64,000 nt of DNA from Deltaproteobacteria bacterium (GCA_021815305.1 JAKAHC010000006.1:118848-182847); one strand, 5' to 3'; numbered from the stretch's first letter, positions 21,439 through 31,542 are shown. Numbers and translations: made by a program. The notes: generated from the letters alone by a model not told the origin.

Positions 21439-21476
21439 AAGAGAGGACGCCGGGGAGATCCCCGGCGCCCTCTCTT
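21439..21476 (-). terminator. rho-independent terminator of the small lipoprotein gene
   Basis: An 18-bp arm is repeated as its inverted complement with one mismatch around a very short centre: GAGAGGACGCCGGGGA against TCCCCGGCGCCCTCTC. On the minus strand the hairpin is followed by CTTGTTT. It lies 18 bp past the stop of the 63-aa lipoprotein gene and upstream of the ATP synthase operon, so it insulates the two. Confidence 0.75.
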
Positions 21477-21494
21477 GAACGGACGCCCTGGTGG

Positions 21495-21686
21495 CTACTT
21501 CTTGGGCGCTTCGGCCGGGGCGGCAGGCGCAGCAGGCGCGGCGGGAGCCGCGGGAGCCGCGTTGTCCGCGGGCGCTGCTGCCGGCGGCGGAGGCGGCGGA
21601 GGCGGCTCTTCCTTCTTCGCACAGGCGGAGAAACCGATCGCCGCAGCCATCACGAGCATCGAAAGCATGGCCAGAAACTTACGCAT
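21495..21686 (-). CDS. small Ala/Pro-rich lipoprotein
   Basis: 63 residues. The signal peptide MRKFLAMLSMLVMAAAIG leads to lipobox FSAC, so the mature part is a lipid-anchored tail of about 40 residues: KKEE, eight consecutive prolines, then Ala-Ala-Pro repeats ending EAPKK. Such tails behave as flexible spacers in the envelope. It is monocistronic, with its own terminator, between parB and the atp operon. No function is assigned. Confidence 0.75.
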   Translation of the reverse strand: MRKFLAMLSMLVMAAAIGFSACAKKEEPPPPPPPPAAAPADNAAPAAPAAPAAPAAPAEAPKK

Positions 21687-21885
21687 GTGTCCTCACTCCT
21701 TTCCTTCGGAATTTATCCGTATTCGCGGATAATACTGGAATCGCACAGATACCGATTATCGGCGCAATATAACATAAATCGATCCGGATGCAAGGAATAT
21801 TTCGACCCCGGGCGGGAATATCCCCCCCGACCCTTCGGGAACGTCGGGTTCTCTCCGGGATGCCTTCCTTAACACAGGAAACATG

Positions 21886-22767
21886 TCATCTCCCGGAGAA
21901 AAGAATGCCGCAGAGCCGGTCGAGCTCCCCGGGAGAGAAGTAGGAGATCTCCACCCTTCCCTTCCTGGCGGTCCCGCGCAGGCGCACCCTGGTGCCGCCG
22001 CGCCGGGACAGCTCCTCCTCCAGGTCCCGCAGAGGAGCGTCCGCGGATACCGGTTTCCGCCCCGGTTTCCTTTTTCCCGCTTCCCCGCAGAGCCGTTCCG
22101 TTTCCCGCACCGACAGGCCGCGGCGCAATACGGTTTCGAAGATCGCTGCGACATGCTCCGGCGGCGCGGCGAGAAGCGCGCGGGCGTGTCCCGCGGAAAG
22201 ACGGCCGTCCGCCACCGCCTGGCGCACCGGGGCCGGGAGCCTCAGGAGGCGCAGCGTGTTGGCCACGGTGGCGCGGTCCTTCCCGACCCGCTCCGCGACC
22301 TGCTCCTGGGAGAGAGAGAACTCGTGCTGCAGGCGGTGGTACCCTTCCGCAAGCTCGATGGCGTTCAGGTCGGCGCGCTGGACGTTCTCGACCAGGGCGA
22401 CTTCCAGCGCTTCCCGATCCGTGAACTTGCGCACGATCGCCGGGAGGGTCAGGAGACCGGCGGCCTCCGCCGCCCGGAACCGCCGCTCGCCGGCCACCAG
22501 CTCGTACCCGTCGGGGGTGGGGCGCAACAGAACCGGCTGGAGGACCCCCTTTTCCCGAATCGAGGCGACCAGTTCGGAAAGGGCCTCGGGGGAAAACGTC
22601 CGCCTCGGCTGCAGGCTCCCGGCGCGGATCTTCTCCATCGGAACCTGAAAGAGGCCTTCCCCGCCCGCGGGCGGGGAAGCCGGGGGGGTCGACGCGGAGG
22701 GGGTCAGCAAGGCGGAGAGCCCCCGGCCCAGCACCTTCTTCTTCACGGGGTCGTTTTTGCGTTCCAT
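21886..22767 (-). CDS. parB: chromosome-partitioning protein ParB
   Basis: 293 residues. N-terminal KKKVLGRGLSALL, ParB/Srx CTPase box (QPRRTFSPEALSELVASI ... YELVAGERRFRAAEAAG) and a central HTH (SQEQVAERVGKDRATVANTLRLL) are seen. It binds parS and spreads by CTP-dependent clamping. ATG 22767 has GGGAGA upstream and lies 25 bp inside parA; a GTG at 22746 (GTGA overlap with the parA stop) is the alternative. Two candidate parS sites lie within 4 kb. Confidence 0.96.
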   Translation of the reverse strand: MERKNDPVKKKVLGRGLSALLTPSASTPPASPPAGGEGLFQVPMEKIRAGSLQPRRTFSPEALSELVASIREKGVLQPVLLRPTPDGYELVAGERRFRAAEAAGLLTLPAIVRKFTDREALEVALVENVQRADLNAIELAEGYHRLQHEFSLSQEQVAERVGKDRATVANTLRLLRLPAPVRQAVADGRLSAGHARALLAAPPEHVAAIFETVLRRGLSVRETERLCGEAGKRKPGRKPVSADAPLRDLEEELSRRGGTRVRLRGTARKGRVEISYFSPGELDRLCGILFSGR

Positions 22768-23525
22768 CGGGTCACCATCTCCCGCGCCAGTTCGAGGTAA
22801 CTTTGCGCCCCACGGGAAGCCACGGCGTACAGGAGGGCGGGTTTCCCATGGGAGGGCGATTCGGACAGGCGCACGTTTCGTGGTATAACTGTTTGAAACA
22901 CTTGATCTTTCAGGATTCCTCTGGCCTCCTCGGCCACTTGGTGCGCCAGGTTGTTCCGTGCGTCGAACATCGTCAGCACCACCCCTTCGATCCGCAGGAG
23001 CGGGTTCATCCCTTCACGGATCCGGTCGATCGTCCGGAACAGGCTGGACAGTCCCTCCAACGCGTAATATTCGCATTGAAGAGGAATCATTACTGAATCT
23101 GAAGCGAAAAGCGCGTTTACCGTCAGCAACCCCAGCGACGGGGGGCAATCGATGACGATGACCTCGAACTCCCCCGCAAGGGGAGCCAGCGCCTCCGCGA
23201 GCCGGCGCTCCCGGCGCTCCATCGTCACCAGCTCGATCTCCGCACCGATGAGGTCGTACGATGCGGGCAGAAGAAAGAGATACGAAAGGTCGGTCGCCCG
23301 GACCGCCTCCGCCACCGGGATTTCCCCCATCAGGACCCGGTAGATGTTCCGTTCCGCATCTCCGCCCGGAGTCCCCCCGACGCCGGACGTGGCGTTAGCC
23401 TGCGGGTCGAGGTCCACAAGGAGCGTCCTCTTCTCCATCACGGAGAGAGACGCGGCGATGTTGACGGCCGTGGTGGTCTTGCCGACGCCTCCCTTCTGGT
23501 TGGCGATGGTGAGAATGCGGGCCAT
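22743..23525 (-). CDS. parA: chromosome-partitioning ATPase ParA (Soj)
   Basis: 260 residues. MARILTIANQKGGVGKTTTA carries the deviant Walker A with the signature lysine; LLVDLDPQANAT and VIVIDCPPSLGLLTVNAL supply the A' and B motifs. Drives segregation of ParB-parS complexes. The longer frame to 23651 has no supporting start; GGGGA precedes ATG 23525. Cotranscribed with parB, downstream of rsmG as in many bacteria. Confidence 0.97.
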   Translation of the reverse strand: MARILTIANQKGGVGKTTTAVNIAASLSVMEKRTLLVDLDPQANATSGVGGTPGGDAERNIYRVLMGEIPVAEAVRATDLSYLFLLPASYDLIGAEIELVTMERRERRLAEALAPLAGEFEVIVIDCPPSLGLLTVNALFASDSVMIPLQCEYYALEGLSSLFRTIDRIREGMNPLLRIEGVVLTMFDARNNLAHQVAEEARGILKDQVFQTVIPRNVRLSESPSHGKPALLYAVASRGAQSYLELAREMVTRWNAKTTP

Positions 23526-23684
23526 GGCGGGTTTCCCCTGGGAAAGATCCCGTACGCCGGGTCGGTGCCTGTATCTTGTACCACGCCGGAAACCGGCCAC
23601 GAAAGGGGAAAATCGGGGAAACGCATTTCCGAAGACCGGGCACCACCGCACACGGGGACCCGGGACGAGGCACCCAAGCGCCCC

Positions 23685-24374
23685 TCAACTTGCCCCGGAA
23701 GGCTCCACCTCGACGATCTCCCGTTCTCCCATCCCCCGCGGGAGGAGGAACCGCTCCCTGCGGGTCACGGCGCCGGGGATCTTTCCCCCTGCCTCTCCCC
23801 GGGGCCCCGTCATGAAAAGGAATCGTCCGCCGTCCGCAAGACAGGGGGAAAGGAGAGAGAGGACCTGCCCCGGCGAAGCCGTCGCCCGGGTAACGATGTG
23901 GTCGAATGGCCGCCGTGCAAACGGTTTGCGCGGATCCGCCCTTTCGTGGACGACCTGCACGTTTTCCAGCCCCAGCAACCCGCGGACACGGGAGAGGAAG
24001 GCGGCCTTCTTCGCGGAAGCCTCGAGCAGGGTGATCCGCGTCCCGGGGAGACAGAGCGCGAGGGGAACCCCGGGATAGCCGGCGCCGGAGCCGAAATCCA
24101 GGAGCCGGCCCGGGAAAGGGGCGAATCGGAGGAGGAGGAGGGAGTCCGCGACATGCTTGACCGCCACCTCGACCGGGTCGACGATGGCCGTGAGGCGGAT
24201 GGACCGATTCCACCGGAGCATCTCCCGCGCGTGCGCGGCGAGCCCCCCGGCGATTTTTTCGTGGATCTCCACGCCGGCCTCGGAGAGGATCTCCCGTAAC
24301 AAGGCAGGAGACGGCTCGCCGCTCGCCCACGGCGTTTCTCCGGTCACGCGAGGGGGAGGTTCCACGTGGAACAT
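23685..24374 (-). CDS. rsmG: 16S rRNA (guanine-N7) methyltransferase RsmG (GidB)
   Basis: 229 residues. The SAM-binding motif is LLDFGSGAGYPGVPLA near residues 90-105, with the family's NRSIRLTAI and HVADSLLLL upstream. Methylates G527 of 16S rRNA in the E. coli numbering. Its first codons (MFHVE) are encoded by the parS-like palindrome at 24358-24373, so ParB bound there would sit on the start codon. Confidence 0.96.
   Translation of the reverse strand: MFHVEPPPRVTGETPWASGEPSPALLREILSEAGVEIHEKIAGGLAAHAREMLRWNRSIRLTAIVDPVEVAVKHVADSLLLLRFAPFPGRLLDFGSGAGYPGVPLALCLPGTRITLLEASAKKAAFLSRVRGLLGLENVQVVHERADPRKPFARRPFDHIVTRATASPGQVLSLLSPCLADGGRFLFMTGPRGEAGGKIPGAVTRRERFLLPRGMGEREIVEVEPSGAS
24358..24373. 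promoter_or_regulatory. parS site overlapping the rsmG start
   Basis: GGTTCCACGTGGAACA, one base from the palindromic consensus TGTTCCACGTGGAACA used by ParB proteins of this type. It covers codons 1-5 of rsmG and lies about 1.6 kb from parB. Confidence 0.85.
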
Positions 24375-24408
24375 CTCCAGGAACCTGTTTCACTGCAAGG
24401 AGTTATCG

Positions 24409-26334
24409 TCATAATCCGGCCGGGGAACCCTGCGGTTCCTGAGAGCGGGAGGATTCCCTTTCCCGCTTCAGGAAAACCAGAAGGAGGGCCACCGCCACCG
24501 GGGTGACTCCGGGGATCCGCCGTGCCTGTCCGATGGAGACGGGGCGAACCCGGACAAGCTTGTCCCGCACTTCGGCGGAAAGGCCCGGGACGGTCTCGAA
24601 CCGGAACCGGGAAGGAAAGGTCATCTCTTCGTATTTCTTTAGTTTTTTGGCTTCTTCCTCCTGCCGCCGGATGTATCCGTCGTATTTGACGGCAAGCTCC
24701 GTCTGCTCCCGGACCCCGGGGGTAGCCCCGCGGAGATCCGGGTCGCATGCGAGCAGCATCGCCATCGTCGCCTCCGGCCGCCGGAGGGCTTCCGCGTATG
24801 TCGTCCCCGGACGCAACGGCGCGCCCCCCGCCGTCTCCACGGCCGCGCACAGCGGATGGCCGGCCGTCACCCGCGTCTCCTCGATCCGTTTCCGGAACGT
24901 ACCGATCTCCTCGCGCTTCGAAAGGACCTTTCGGTACCGTTCCTCCGCCAGCAGTCCCACCTCGTACCCGAGTCCCGAGAGGCGCAGGTCCGCGTTGTCC
25001 TCGCGCAGGAGCAGCCGGTACTCCGCGCGGGAGGTGAACATTCGGTACGGCTCCTGCGCCCCCTTCGTCGTCAGGTCATCGATGAGGACTCCGATGTAGG
25101 CGTCCGCACGGGAGAGCACCAGCGGAGGATTCCCCGAGACCCGGCGTGCCGCGTTGATCCCCGCCACGATCCCCTGCGCCGCGGCTTCCTCGTACCCGCT
25201 TGTACCGTTGATCTGCCCGGCGTGGAAGAGGTTTTTAACCGGTTTCGTCTCCAGGGTGGGGTGCAACTGCAGCGGATCCGCGAAATCGTACTCGATGGCG
25301 TACCCCGGCCGGACAATCTCCACTGTCTCCAGCCCGGGGATGGTGCGCAGCATCCTGAGCTGGATGTCGTATGGCAGGCTCGTGGAGACCCCGTTGGGGT
25401 AATATTCCGACGTCTTCAGCCCTTCGGGTTCCAGGAACACCTGGTGCCGCTCTTTCTCCGGGAACCGTACGACCTTGTCCTCGATGGAGGGGCAGTACCG
25501 CGGCCCGATCCCCCGGATGACCCCGGAGTACAGGGGGGAACGGGAAAGCCCCGAGCGGATGGCCTCGTGCGTCGCACGGTTTGTATAGGTAAGGTAGCAG
25601 GGAAGCTGCGGCCGGCGGATCTCCGGGGTGTCGAAGGAAAACGGCACCGGGCGCTCGTCCCCGTCCTGGCGGACCGTCCTCGAGAAGTCGATGGTCTTGG
25701 CGTCCAGCCGCGGGGTGGTGCCGGTCTTCAGGCGCCCGACGGCGAACCCCAATCGCATGAGGGAGTCCGACAGGTGCATCGCGGGGAAATCCCCCGCCCT
25801 CCCCGCCGGGTAATTCGTCAGGCCCACGTGCACCAATCCTTTAAGGAAGGTCCCGGTGCACAGGATCACCGTCTTCCCGCGGTACCGAACGTCCAGGTTG
25901 GTGTCGACACCGACCGCCGCTCCACCCTCCTCCACCACCGCGTCCACGATCGCCTGCTTCACGTCGAGCCCGAGGGTGCCCTCCAGGGTTTTTTTCATCC
26001 GGAGCCTGTAGGTCTGTTTGTCCGCCTGGGCTCGGGAGGATCGCACCGCGGGCCCCTTGCTCGTGTTCAACTGCCGGAACTGGATCCCCGTGGCGTCGAT
26101 GTTTCGCGCCATCTCCCCGCCCAGAGCGTCGATTTCCCGGACCAGGTGCCCTTTCGCCAGGCCCCCGATCGCCGGGTTGCACGACATGAGGCCGATGGTG
26201 TCCGCGTTGATCGTCAGGAGAAGGGTGGAGCACCCCATCCGTGCCGCCGCCAGGGCCGCCTCGCACCCGGCGTGCCCGCCGCCTACAACGATGACGTCGT
26301 ACTCTTTCGGGTATTCGTACGGACTTCCGCTCAT
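24409..26334 (-). CDS. mnmG: tRNA uridine-34 carboxymethylaminomethyl modification enzyme MnmG (GidA)
   Basis: 641 residues. FAD-binding Rossmann motif [21 protein letters not shown] at the N-terminus, [20 protein letters not shown] next, and [16 protein letters not shown] in the middle are all family blocks. With MnmE it installs cmnm5 at U34 of tRNAs. Lies between mnmE and rsmG as in most bacterial origin regions. Confidence 0.98.
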   Translation of the reverse strand: MSGSPYEYPKEYDVIVVGGGHAGCEAALAAARMGCSTLLLTINADTIGLMSCNPAIGGLAKGHLVREIDALGGEMARNIDATGIQFRQLNTSKGPAVRSSRAQADKQTYRLRMKKTLEGTLGLDVKQAIVDAVVEEGGAAVGVDTNLDVRYRGKTVILCTGTFLKGLVHVGLTNYPAGRAGDFPAMHLSDSLMRLGFAVGRLKTGTTPRLDAKTIDFSRTVRQDGDERPVPFSFDTPEIRRPQLPCYLTYTNRATHEAIRSGLSRSPLYSGVIRGIGPRYCPSIEDKVVRFPEKERHQVFLEPEGLKTSEYYPNGVSTSLPYDIQLRMLRTIPGLETVEIVRPGYAIEYDFADPLQLHPTLETKPVKNLFHAGQINGTSGYEEAAAQGIVAGINAARRVSGNPPLVLSRADAYIGVLIDDLTTKGAQEPYRMFTSRAEYRLLLREDNADLRLSGLGYEVGLLAEERYRKVLSKREEIGTFRKRIEETRVTAGHPLCAAVETAGGAPLRPGTTYAEALRRPEATMAMLLACDPDLRGATPGVREQTELAVKYDGYIRRQEEEAKKLKKYEEMTFPSRFRFETVPGLSAEVRDKLVRVRPVSIGQARRIPGVTPVAVALLLVFLKRERESSRSQEPQGSPAGL

Positions 26335-26349
26335 CGCGCCTTCACCCGG

Positions 26350-26365
26350 TGTTCCACGGGGAACA
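26350..26365. promoter_or_regulatory. second parS site, mnmE-mnmG intergenic
   Basis: TGTTCCACGGGGAACA differs by a single base from TGTTCCACGTGGAACA. It lies in the 56-bp gap between the mnmE stop and the mnmG start, 2 kb from the first parS site. Confidence 0.75.
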
Positions 26366-26390
26366 ATCCGAATTCCATCATGAATATCAA

Positions 26391-27815
26391 CTATTTACCA
26401 ATACAGAACTCACCAAAGATCGCATCCAGCACTTCCTCCGGCGCTACCTCGCCGAGAAGTTCCCCGAGCGCCCGCGCCGCCTCCCGGACATCCTCCGCCG
26501 AAAACTCGAGCGGCAATCCTCCTCCGGCCGACGTCCCGGCGCGGGAGAGCGCGGCAAGCGCTTTCGCAACCGCCTGCCGGTGCCGTACGCGAGTCAGGGG
26601 AGCGTGCGCCAGTATACCACCCTCTCCCGGCGCCACTTCGCGCGCCACGGCGGCAAGGAGGGCTTCCATCCCCTCCCCCGTCTTCGCCGAGACCCGCAAC
26701 TCCCCCCGTTTTCCCGCCCCCTCGAAACGCCCTTCCGCCGCCGCTTCCGGCAGATCCGCCTTGTTGCGCACCACCAGGTGCGGTCGTTGCGCCACTTCCG
26801 CGTACGCCGCCTGGTCCTCCGCCGCCGCCGCCCGGCTCCCGTCGAGCAGGAACAGCACGACATCCGCCGACGCGATGATGTCGCGGCTGCGACGCACCCC
26901 TTCGCGCTCCACCGGGTCGACCGTCTCCCGCAATCCCGCGGTGTCGACCCACCGCACCGGAACGCCTTCCACCGAGCCTTCCGCGTGCAGGTAGTCCCGC
27001 GTCGTCCCGGGGAACTCGGCTACGATGGCGCGCTCCTCCCCGGCCAGCCGGTTGAGCAGCCTCGATTTCCCTACGTTCGCTACCCCGGTGATCGCCACGG
27101 TGGCCCCATCACGGAACCGGCGCCCGGCGTCGAATGTGCCGAGGACCTCTTCCAGTATATAGCTGATTTCCGATACCCGTTCCTTCAGTTGTACTTCCGA
27201 AACCGCGTGTACGTCCTCCTCTTCCGGAAAGTCGATGGCGGCTTCCAGCCGCGCCAGAAGGGAGAGAAGCTTCTCCCGCAGGGGAGCGATCGTCTCCCGA
27301 ACCCCGCCCCGCATCTGGCGCAACGCCGCCCGGGCCGCTGCTTCCGTCCGCGCGGAAATCAGGTCCGCCAGCCCCTCGGCCTGCGTGAGATCCATCTTTC
27401 CGTGAAGGAACGCACGACGCGAGAACTCCCCCGGCTCCGCCGGGATCGCGCCTGCCGAGCAGGCCTCCCGGAGGAACGCCTCTACCACCGGGGGATTGCC
27501 GTGCATGTGGACTTCCGCCATGTCCTCGCCGGTGAAGCTGCGCGGCGCGGGAAAAAACGCCGCCAGGGAGGTGTCCAGGATCTCCCCCGCCGCATCCCGC
27601 ACGCGGCAGAGGGTCAGGGAGCGGGGAGGGGTGGTTCGCGGATCGAGGCCGGTCAGGAGGAACGCGATGGGAAACGCTTCCGGGCCGGACAGGCGGACGA
27701 CGGAAACGGCCCCCACGCCCCCCGGAGTCGCGGGGGCGACGATCGTCGTCCCGTCGCGGGCAGGCGTGCCGGCGGGCAGGGGGTACCCGGATTCCTCATC
27801 CCCGGCTTGGACCAA
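26391..27815 (-). CDS. mnmE: tRNA modification GTPase MnmE (TrmE)
   Basis: 474 residues. N-terminal tetrahydrofolate-binding domain ([22 protein letters not shown]), G-domain with P-loop [13 protein letters not shown]3 DTAGLRET and NKAD, and the C-terminal CIGK whose cysteine is conserved in the family. The annotated ATG gives about 20 residues more than usual before TTIVAPATP; an internal start is possible. Partner of MnmG. Confidence 0.97.
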   Translation of the reverse strand: MVQAGDEESGYPLPAGTPARDGTTIVAPATPGGVGAVSVVRLSGPEAFPIAFLLTGLDPRTTPPRSLTLCRVRDAAGEILDTSLAAFFPAPRSFTGEDMAEVHMHGNPPVVEAFLREACSAGAIPAEPGEFSRRAFLHGKMDLTQAEGLADLISARTEAAARAALRQMRGGVRETIAPLREKLLSLLARLEAAIDFPEEEDVHAVSEVQLKERVSEISYILEEVLGTFDAGRRFRDGATVAITGVANVGKSRLLNRLAGEERAIVAEFPGTTRDYLHAEGSVEGVPVRWVDTAGLRETVDPVEREGVRRSRDIIASADVVLFLLDGSRAAAAEDQAAYAEVAQRPHLVVRNKADLPEAAAEGRFEGAGKRGELRVSAKTGEGMEALLAAVAREVAPGEGGILAHAPLTRVRHRQAVAKALAALSRAGTSAGGGLPLEFSAEDVREAARALGELLGEVAPEEVLDAIFGEFCIGK

Positions 27816-27911
27816 GAGTGTCCCCCGAAAGCGCTTGCACCGTGAAGACCCTTCTTTTGCCGTGCCTTTCGCCCGGCCCCCGCGGCTGCCGGATGGATGC
27901 GGGGATGCCGG

Positions 27912-29582
27912 CTACGCCTTGGCGGCCTTGGCGGCCTCTACCTGCCGGTTGTACAGAATCTGCTGCCCGATGCTCAGGATGTTGTTCACCAGCCAGTAAA
28001 TGACCAGTCCCGTCGGGAAACTCCAGAACATGAAGGTGAAAATGACCGGCATGAGAAGCATGACCTTCTGCTGCGCCGGTTCCATCGACGGCGTAGGGGA
28101 CATCTTCTGCTGGAGGAACATGGACACCCCCATCAGCAGCGGCAGGAGGCGGAACGGCAGCGTGTACCCCGCGACGTGGAGGTCCCAGAGATGCTCCGGC
28201 GCCGACAGGTCGTTGATCCAGAGGAAGAACGGCGCATGCCGCAGCTCGATGGTGACCAGGAGCCCCTTGTACAGGGCGATGAACACCGGGATCTGCGCCA
28301 GCATCGGCAGGCATCCGGAGAGCGGATTGATCTTGTACGTCTTGTACAGGTTCATCGTCTCCTGATTCAGCTTCTGCGTGTCCCCCTTGTATTTCTCCTT
28401 GAGCTTGTTCAGCACGGGCGCCAGCTCCTGCGTCTTGCGCATGGAGGCCATCGATTTCTGCGTGAGCGGAAAGAAGAGGATCTTGATGAGGACGGTGAGC
28501 AGGATGATGTCGATGCCGTAGTTCCCGGTGACCCGGTCGCTCGCCTTCATGAGGAACACCAGCGGTTTGGCCAGGAAGGCGAACCACCCGTAGTCGATCA
28601 GCCCGTCGAGGCCCTGTCCGACGGCTTCCAGCCGCGAGGACTTTTTGGGGCCCGCGAAGACCTGCGCTCCGGCCTGTGCCATGTCGCCGGTCCGCAGCAC
28701 CGTTGCGTTGTCTGCCACCGAGACGAGGACCCCGTTCTCGCCCAGAAGCCTGGCACCCTCCACGGCCCATTCCCGATCGGGGAGGATGACCCATGTAAAA
28801 TATTTGGCGTCCGCGGCCACCCACCGCACGGGATCCTTCCCGACCTTCCCCTTGGAGATATCCTTCAGGCTGTACCGGTTGAGGCTCCCCTTGGGGGTGT
28901 CGGTCACCACGCCGTTGACCGAATAGGAGTCGCCTGCGAGTTCTCCCTGGAACTCCTGGGACAGCTCGAGTCCCTGCCGGATCCGGACGGGCTCCTTCGA
29001 GCCGTTGGTCGTCTGGACGCGCACGTCGAACAGATACTCGCCGCCGTGGAAAACATACTCCCGCGTCATCCGCAGGCCGGCGGACGACTCCCACGCCAGA
29101 AGAATGCTTTTCTTCTCTCCCGCTTTCACGGTGATCTTCGAAGGGGCGTCGGAGGAAAAAACCGGCGGAGAGGAAAGCGGGGGACGGTCCTGGTCCAGGA
29201 ACGGCGAAAGCGGCAGCGGTTGGAGGTTCTTCGACCCGATGATGTCCAGCGGCCGACCGCCGGGCCCGATGACGTCCTTGTAACGGCTCAGGAAGAAAGA
29301 GGAGATCCCGCCGCCCGCCGTGGAGATCGTCGCGGTGTAGAGCGGGGTCTTCACTTCGATGGACCGGGCGGGAACTTCCTTCCCCTGCGCGATCCCGCCG
29401 GCCCCGGACGGGGAGGCCGCGGGGACCGCCGTCACGGGTTCGGAGGCATTCCCCGCAGGCGAGGGCGCAACGGCGGTGTTGTCTCTCCCGACGGGAGCGG
29501 GCGGAGGAGGGGAGAAAAGATACTGGTATCCCACGAGAACGGCGAGCGACAGGGCGATCGCCAGGATCATCCGTTTTTCCAT
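27912..29582 (-). CDS. yidC: membrane protein insertase YidC
   Basis: 556 residues from ATG 29582 (MEKRMILAIALSLAVLVGYQY) with GAGGT just upstream. One N-terminal transmembrane helix, a large periplasmic domain as in Gram-negative YidC, then the five-helix insertase core (YGIDIILLTVLIKILFFPLT, MKKTQ-like region KTQELAPVLNKLKEKY, NPLSGCLPMLAQIPVFIAL). The gap to mnmE is 96 bp and holds no jag/khpB gene, which is usually found here. Confidence 0.97.
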   Translation of the reverse strand: MEKRMILAIALSLAVLVGYQYLFSPPPPAPVGRDNTAVAPSPAGNASEPVTAVPAASPSGAGGIAQGKEVPARSIEVKTPLYTATISTAGGGISSFFLSRYKDVIGPGGRPLDIIGSKNLQPLPLSPFLDQDRPPLSSPPVFSSDAPSKITVKAGEKKSILLAWESSAGLRMTREYVFHGGEYLFDVRVQTTNGSKEPVRIRQGLELSQEFQGELAGDSYSVNGVVTDTPKGSLNRYSLKDISKGKVGKDPVRWVAADAKYFTWVILPDREWAVEGARLLGENGVLVSVADNATVLRTGDMAQAGAQVFAGPKKSSRLEAVGQGLDGLIDYGWFAFLAKPLVFLMKASDRVTGNYGIDIILLTVLIKILFFPLTQKSMASMRKTQELAPVLNKLKEKYKGDTQKLNQETMNLYKTYKINPLSGCLPMLAQIPVFIALYKGLLVTIELRHAPFFLWINDLSAPEHLWDLHVAGYTLPFRLLPLLMGVSMFLQQKMSPTPSMEPAQQKVMLLMPVIFTFMFWSFPTGLVIYWLVNNILSIGQQILYNRQVEAAKAAKA

Positions 29583-29824
29583 CGTGACCTCATTCCGAAG
29601 AATTGGATCCTGCGCGGTTCGTCGACGCCCCCGGGGTGGAAGGGGTGGCATTTCCCGATCCGCCGGATCCCGTCGAGGCATCCGAGGATCGCCCCGTTCA
29701 AGCGGACCGACCGGATCATGTACTCCGAGCAGCTTGGGTGGAATCTGCAGCAGTCGCCGAGGTAGGGGGAAACCGCCGTTTGATACAGCTTCAGAAGGCC
29801 GATGAGGATCTGCCGTGGCCGCAA
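29567..29824 (-). CDS. yidD: membrane protein insertion efficiency factor YidD
   Basis: About 85 residues from TTG 29824 (GGGGGA 8 nt upstream). GTG 29851 or the ATG at 29884 would give longer forms that overlap rnpA more. Core motif [26 protein letters not shown] with three conserved cysteines, then GIRRIGKCHPFHPGGVD. Overlaps rnpA (34 bp) and yidC (16 bp), in the usual rnpA-yidD-yidC order. Amphipathic membrane-associated protein aiding YidC. Confidence 0.9.
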   Translation of the reverse strand: MRPRQILIGLLKLYQTAVSPYLGDCCRFHPSCSEYMIRSVRLNGAILGCLDGIRRIGKCHPFHPGGVDEPRRIQFFGMRSRWKNG

Positions 29825-30204
29825 GGGAGGCTTCCCCCGTTCCCTCCCCACCGGCGAAGAAGGGCGGGGAGCAGCTCTGCGCACACGGTGGCGAGCGCCG
29901 CCCCTTCGGGGGCTTGCCGGACCACGATGGCCGTGCGGGTCCCCTCCGGAAAGACGCCTTTGTGGAGCCGGTAGAATTCCCGGACGAGGCGTTTCACCCG
30001 GTTCCGGGTGACCGCGCCGCCCACCCGTTTCCCGGCGGACACGCCCACCTGCCGCCGCCGGCCTCCCAGGGCATCCCGATACACCGTATAATGCGGGGTG
30101 GTGACCCGCCCCCCCTTCCGGACCACCTCCCGGAATTCCCGGTCGGTGCGAAGCCGCTCTTCGGAGGGGAAGCGGTGCGGGTGTTCCCTGCGCGCGTCGG
30201 TCAC
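29791..30204 (-). CDS. rnpA: ribonuclease P protein component
   Basis: 137 residues from a GTG that overlaps the rpmH stop (GTGA). The N-terminal [17 protein letters not shown] and the RNR signature ([21 protein letters not shown]) of the RNase P protein are present. Assists the RNase P RNA in trimming tRNA 5' ends. The C-terminal about 25 residues are shared in another frame with yidD. Confidence 0.95.
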   Translation of the reverse strand: MTDARREHPHRFPSEERLRTDREFREVVRKGGRVTTPHYTVYRDALGGRRRQVGVSAGKRVGGAVTRNRVKRLVREFYRLHKGVFPEGTRTAIVVRQAPEGAALATVCAELLPALLRRWGGNGGSLPCGHGRSSSAF

Positions 30205-30353
30205 TTCTTCCCGCTGACCGCCACGGTCAGGTGTTTGCGCCCTTTAGCGCGGCGTCGTGCCAGGACCTTCCGGCCCGCGGCCGTCGACATGCGTTCGCGG
30301 AATCCGTGGGTTCTTTTCCGCCGCAGGTTGTGCGGCTGGTACGTGCGTTTCAT
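30201..30353 (-). CDS. rpmH: ribosomal protein L34 (bL34)
   Basis: 50 residues, [20 protein letters not shown] at the start and [14 protein letters not shown] near the end, unmistakable for L34. GGAAGGAG lies upstream. First gene of the rpmH-rnpA-yidD-yidC-mnmE-mnmG-rsmG-parAB run. Confidence 0.98.
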   Translation of the reverse strand: MKRTYQPHNLRRKRTHGFRERMSTAAGRKVLARRRAKGRKHLTVAVSGKK

Positions 30354-30403
30354 CGGACGTTCGCTCCTTCCATAAACACCACTCGCCCAATCTTTGGGAA
30401 ATG

Positions 30404-30436
30404 TATAATCTATGGCTTTCGGGAACGCCGTGTCAA
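30404..30436. promoter_or_regulatory. overlapping divergent promoters of rpmH and the 302-aa gene
   Basis: Minus strand: TTGACA (30436-30431) and TAGATT (30412-30407) with an 18-bp spacer, a good promoter for rpmH about 55 bp upstream of its start. Plus strand: TATAAT at 30404-30409, preceded by TG, for the divergent gene. The two promoters overlap, so their use may be mutually exclusive. Confidence 0.55.
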
Positions 30437-30468
30437 CCGATATTCCCGGGCGGCGCTCCCGGCACGAG

Positions 30469-31377
30469 GTGCGCGTGACCGAACGGAAAATCCCCCGGTT
30501 CGACCTGCGCAGGATCTTCCGCTTGCCGCTCCTGTCGGCGGAGGAGGGGAAGGGCGCGCACTCCCCGACGGAGAGCGAGGTGCTCTTCGACCTGACGGGG
30601 GAGAACCCGGAAAACCGCCTCTTCGGACGGCACGGTCCGGGGGAGGTCCGCGGGCTGCTCGAACGGTCCGGCCTGCTCCGGGGGATGTCGGAACGCGGGT
30701 TCCCCGAACCGGCGCTCGCCCTGTCGTGCGCAGATCCCGCCGATCAGCGCATCTGCCTTTTCTCCGGACCGGAGTGCCGCGATCGGCTCCTCCTGGAGGC
30801 GCGCCTTCAGCTCTCGAACTTCCACCTGCGCCATCCGATCGGCCCTTTCGCGGAATACCGCTCCTTCCGCATGCTGGTCATCCACTGGCTCATCCTCTCC
30901 AACCCGGACGGGAGGTTCACCGTGGACCGCCCCCGGCTCCCGGGCCAGGAACGGCCGGGGATGGGGCTTCTCGACGAGCTGCTCGAATTCCTGAAGGCGC
31001 TCTCCCGCGAGCTTTCCGTCGACGGCGCCCTGGATGTGCCGGACCATTTCCACACGGCGCTGTTCTACTCCCGCGCATTCCGCTACCTTGACCCTGCCGT
31101 GGAGGGAAGGTTCCGCGCGATCGCCCGCGACCTGGCGTCGGTACCCCTGGTGCTCGCCTCCGATGCGGCCCGCGAAGGGTGCCTCGTGGACCGCGGGACC
31201 GGGGCGCCGTTGCCCTGGGCGGCGGCGGAACAGGTCCTTCCTGCGCAAGGGGACCTTCGCCGTTTCCTCCGCTCCGAAGGGTACCGGGAGGCGCGGGACC
31301 GCGCCGCGGAAGGGTTGCGCGTCGCCGTGGACTGGGACCTTTACCGGGAGAAACTCGCCGCGCGCGGCGTACGGTAA
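30469..31377 (+). CDS. conserved hypothetical protein between rpmH and dnaA
   Basis: About 302 residues from GTG 30469 (GTG 30475 equally possible). An ATG at 30412 lies on top of the promoter and is unlikely. No family recognised. Soluble, with no signal or membrane segments. Notable stretches are [28 protein letters not shown] and [20 protein letters not shown], rich in aromatic and basic residues. It is the only gene between rpmH and the origin and runs in the dnaA direction. Confidence 0.6.
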   Translation: MRVTERKIPRFDLRRIFRLPLLSAEEGKGAHSPTESEVLFDLTGENPENRLFGRHGPGEVRGLLERSGLLRGMSERGFPEPALALSCADPADQRICLFSGPECRDRLLLEARLQLSNFHLRHPIGPFAEYRSFRMLVIHWLILSNPDGRFTVDRPRLPGQERPGMGLLDELLEFLKALSRELSVDGALDVPDHFHTALFYSRAFRYLDPAVEGRFRAIARDLASVPLVLASDAAREGCLVDRGTGAPLPWAAAEQVLPAQGDLRRFLRSEGYREARDRAAEGLRVAVDWDLYREKLAARGVR

Positions 31378-31542
31378 AAACTCCTTGATTCCTTTTTTTC
31401 GCGTGTGATACGCTTCCACCCCTCACCCGGACCCGCAACGCAGCCCGGAGGCGCGAACCCATCCGAAGGAACCATGGAATCATCACGTGGAAATCGCCTC
31501 AAGAAACACCGCTAACACCGCGAACCTCAATCGATATTTCAG

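Noticed and set aside
21495..21640. Ala-Pro repeat DNA as a mobile repeat
   Set aside because: It is the coding sequence of the lipoprotein tail; repeats are codon-level low complexity.
27796..29094. 432-aa minus-strand frame inside yidC
   Set aside because: Out-of-frame shadow of yidC with low-complexity composition.
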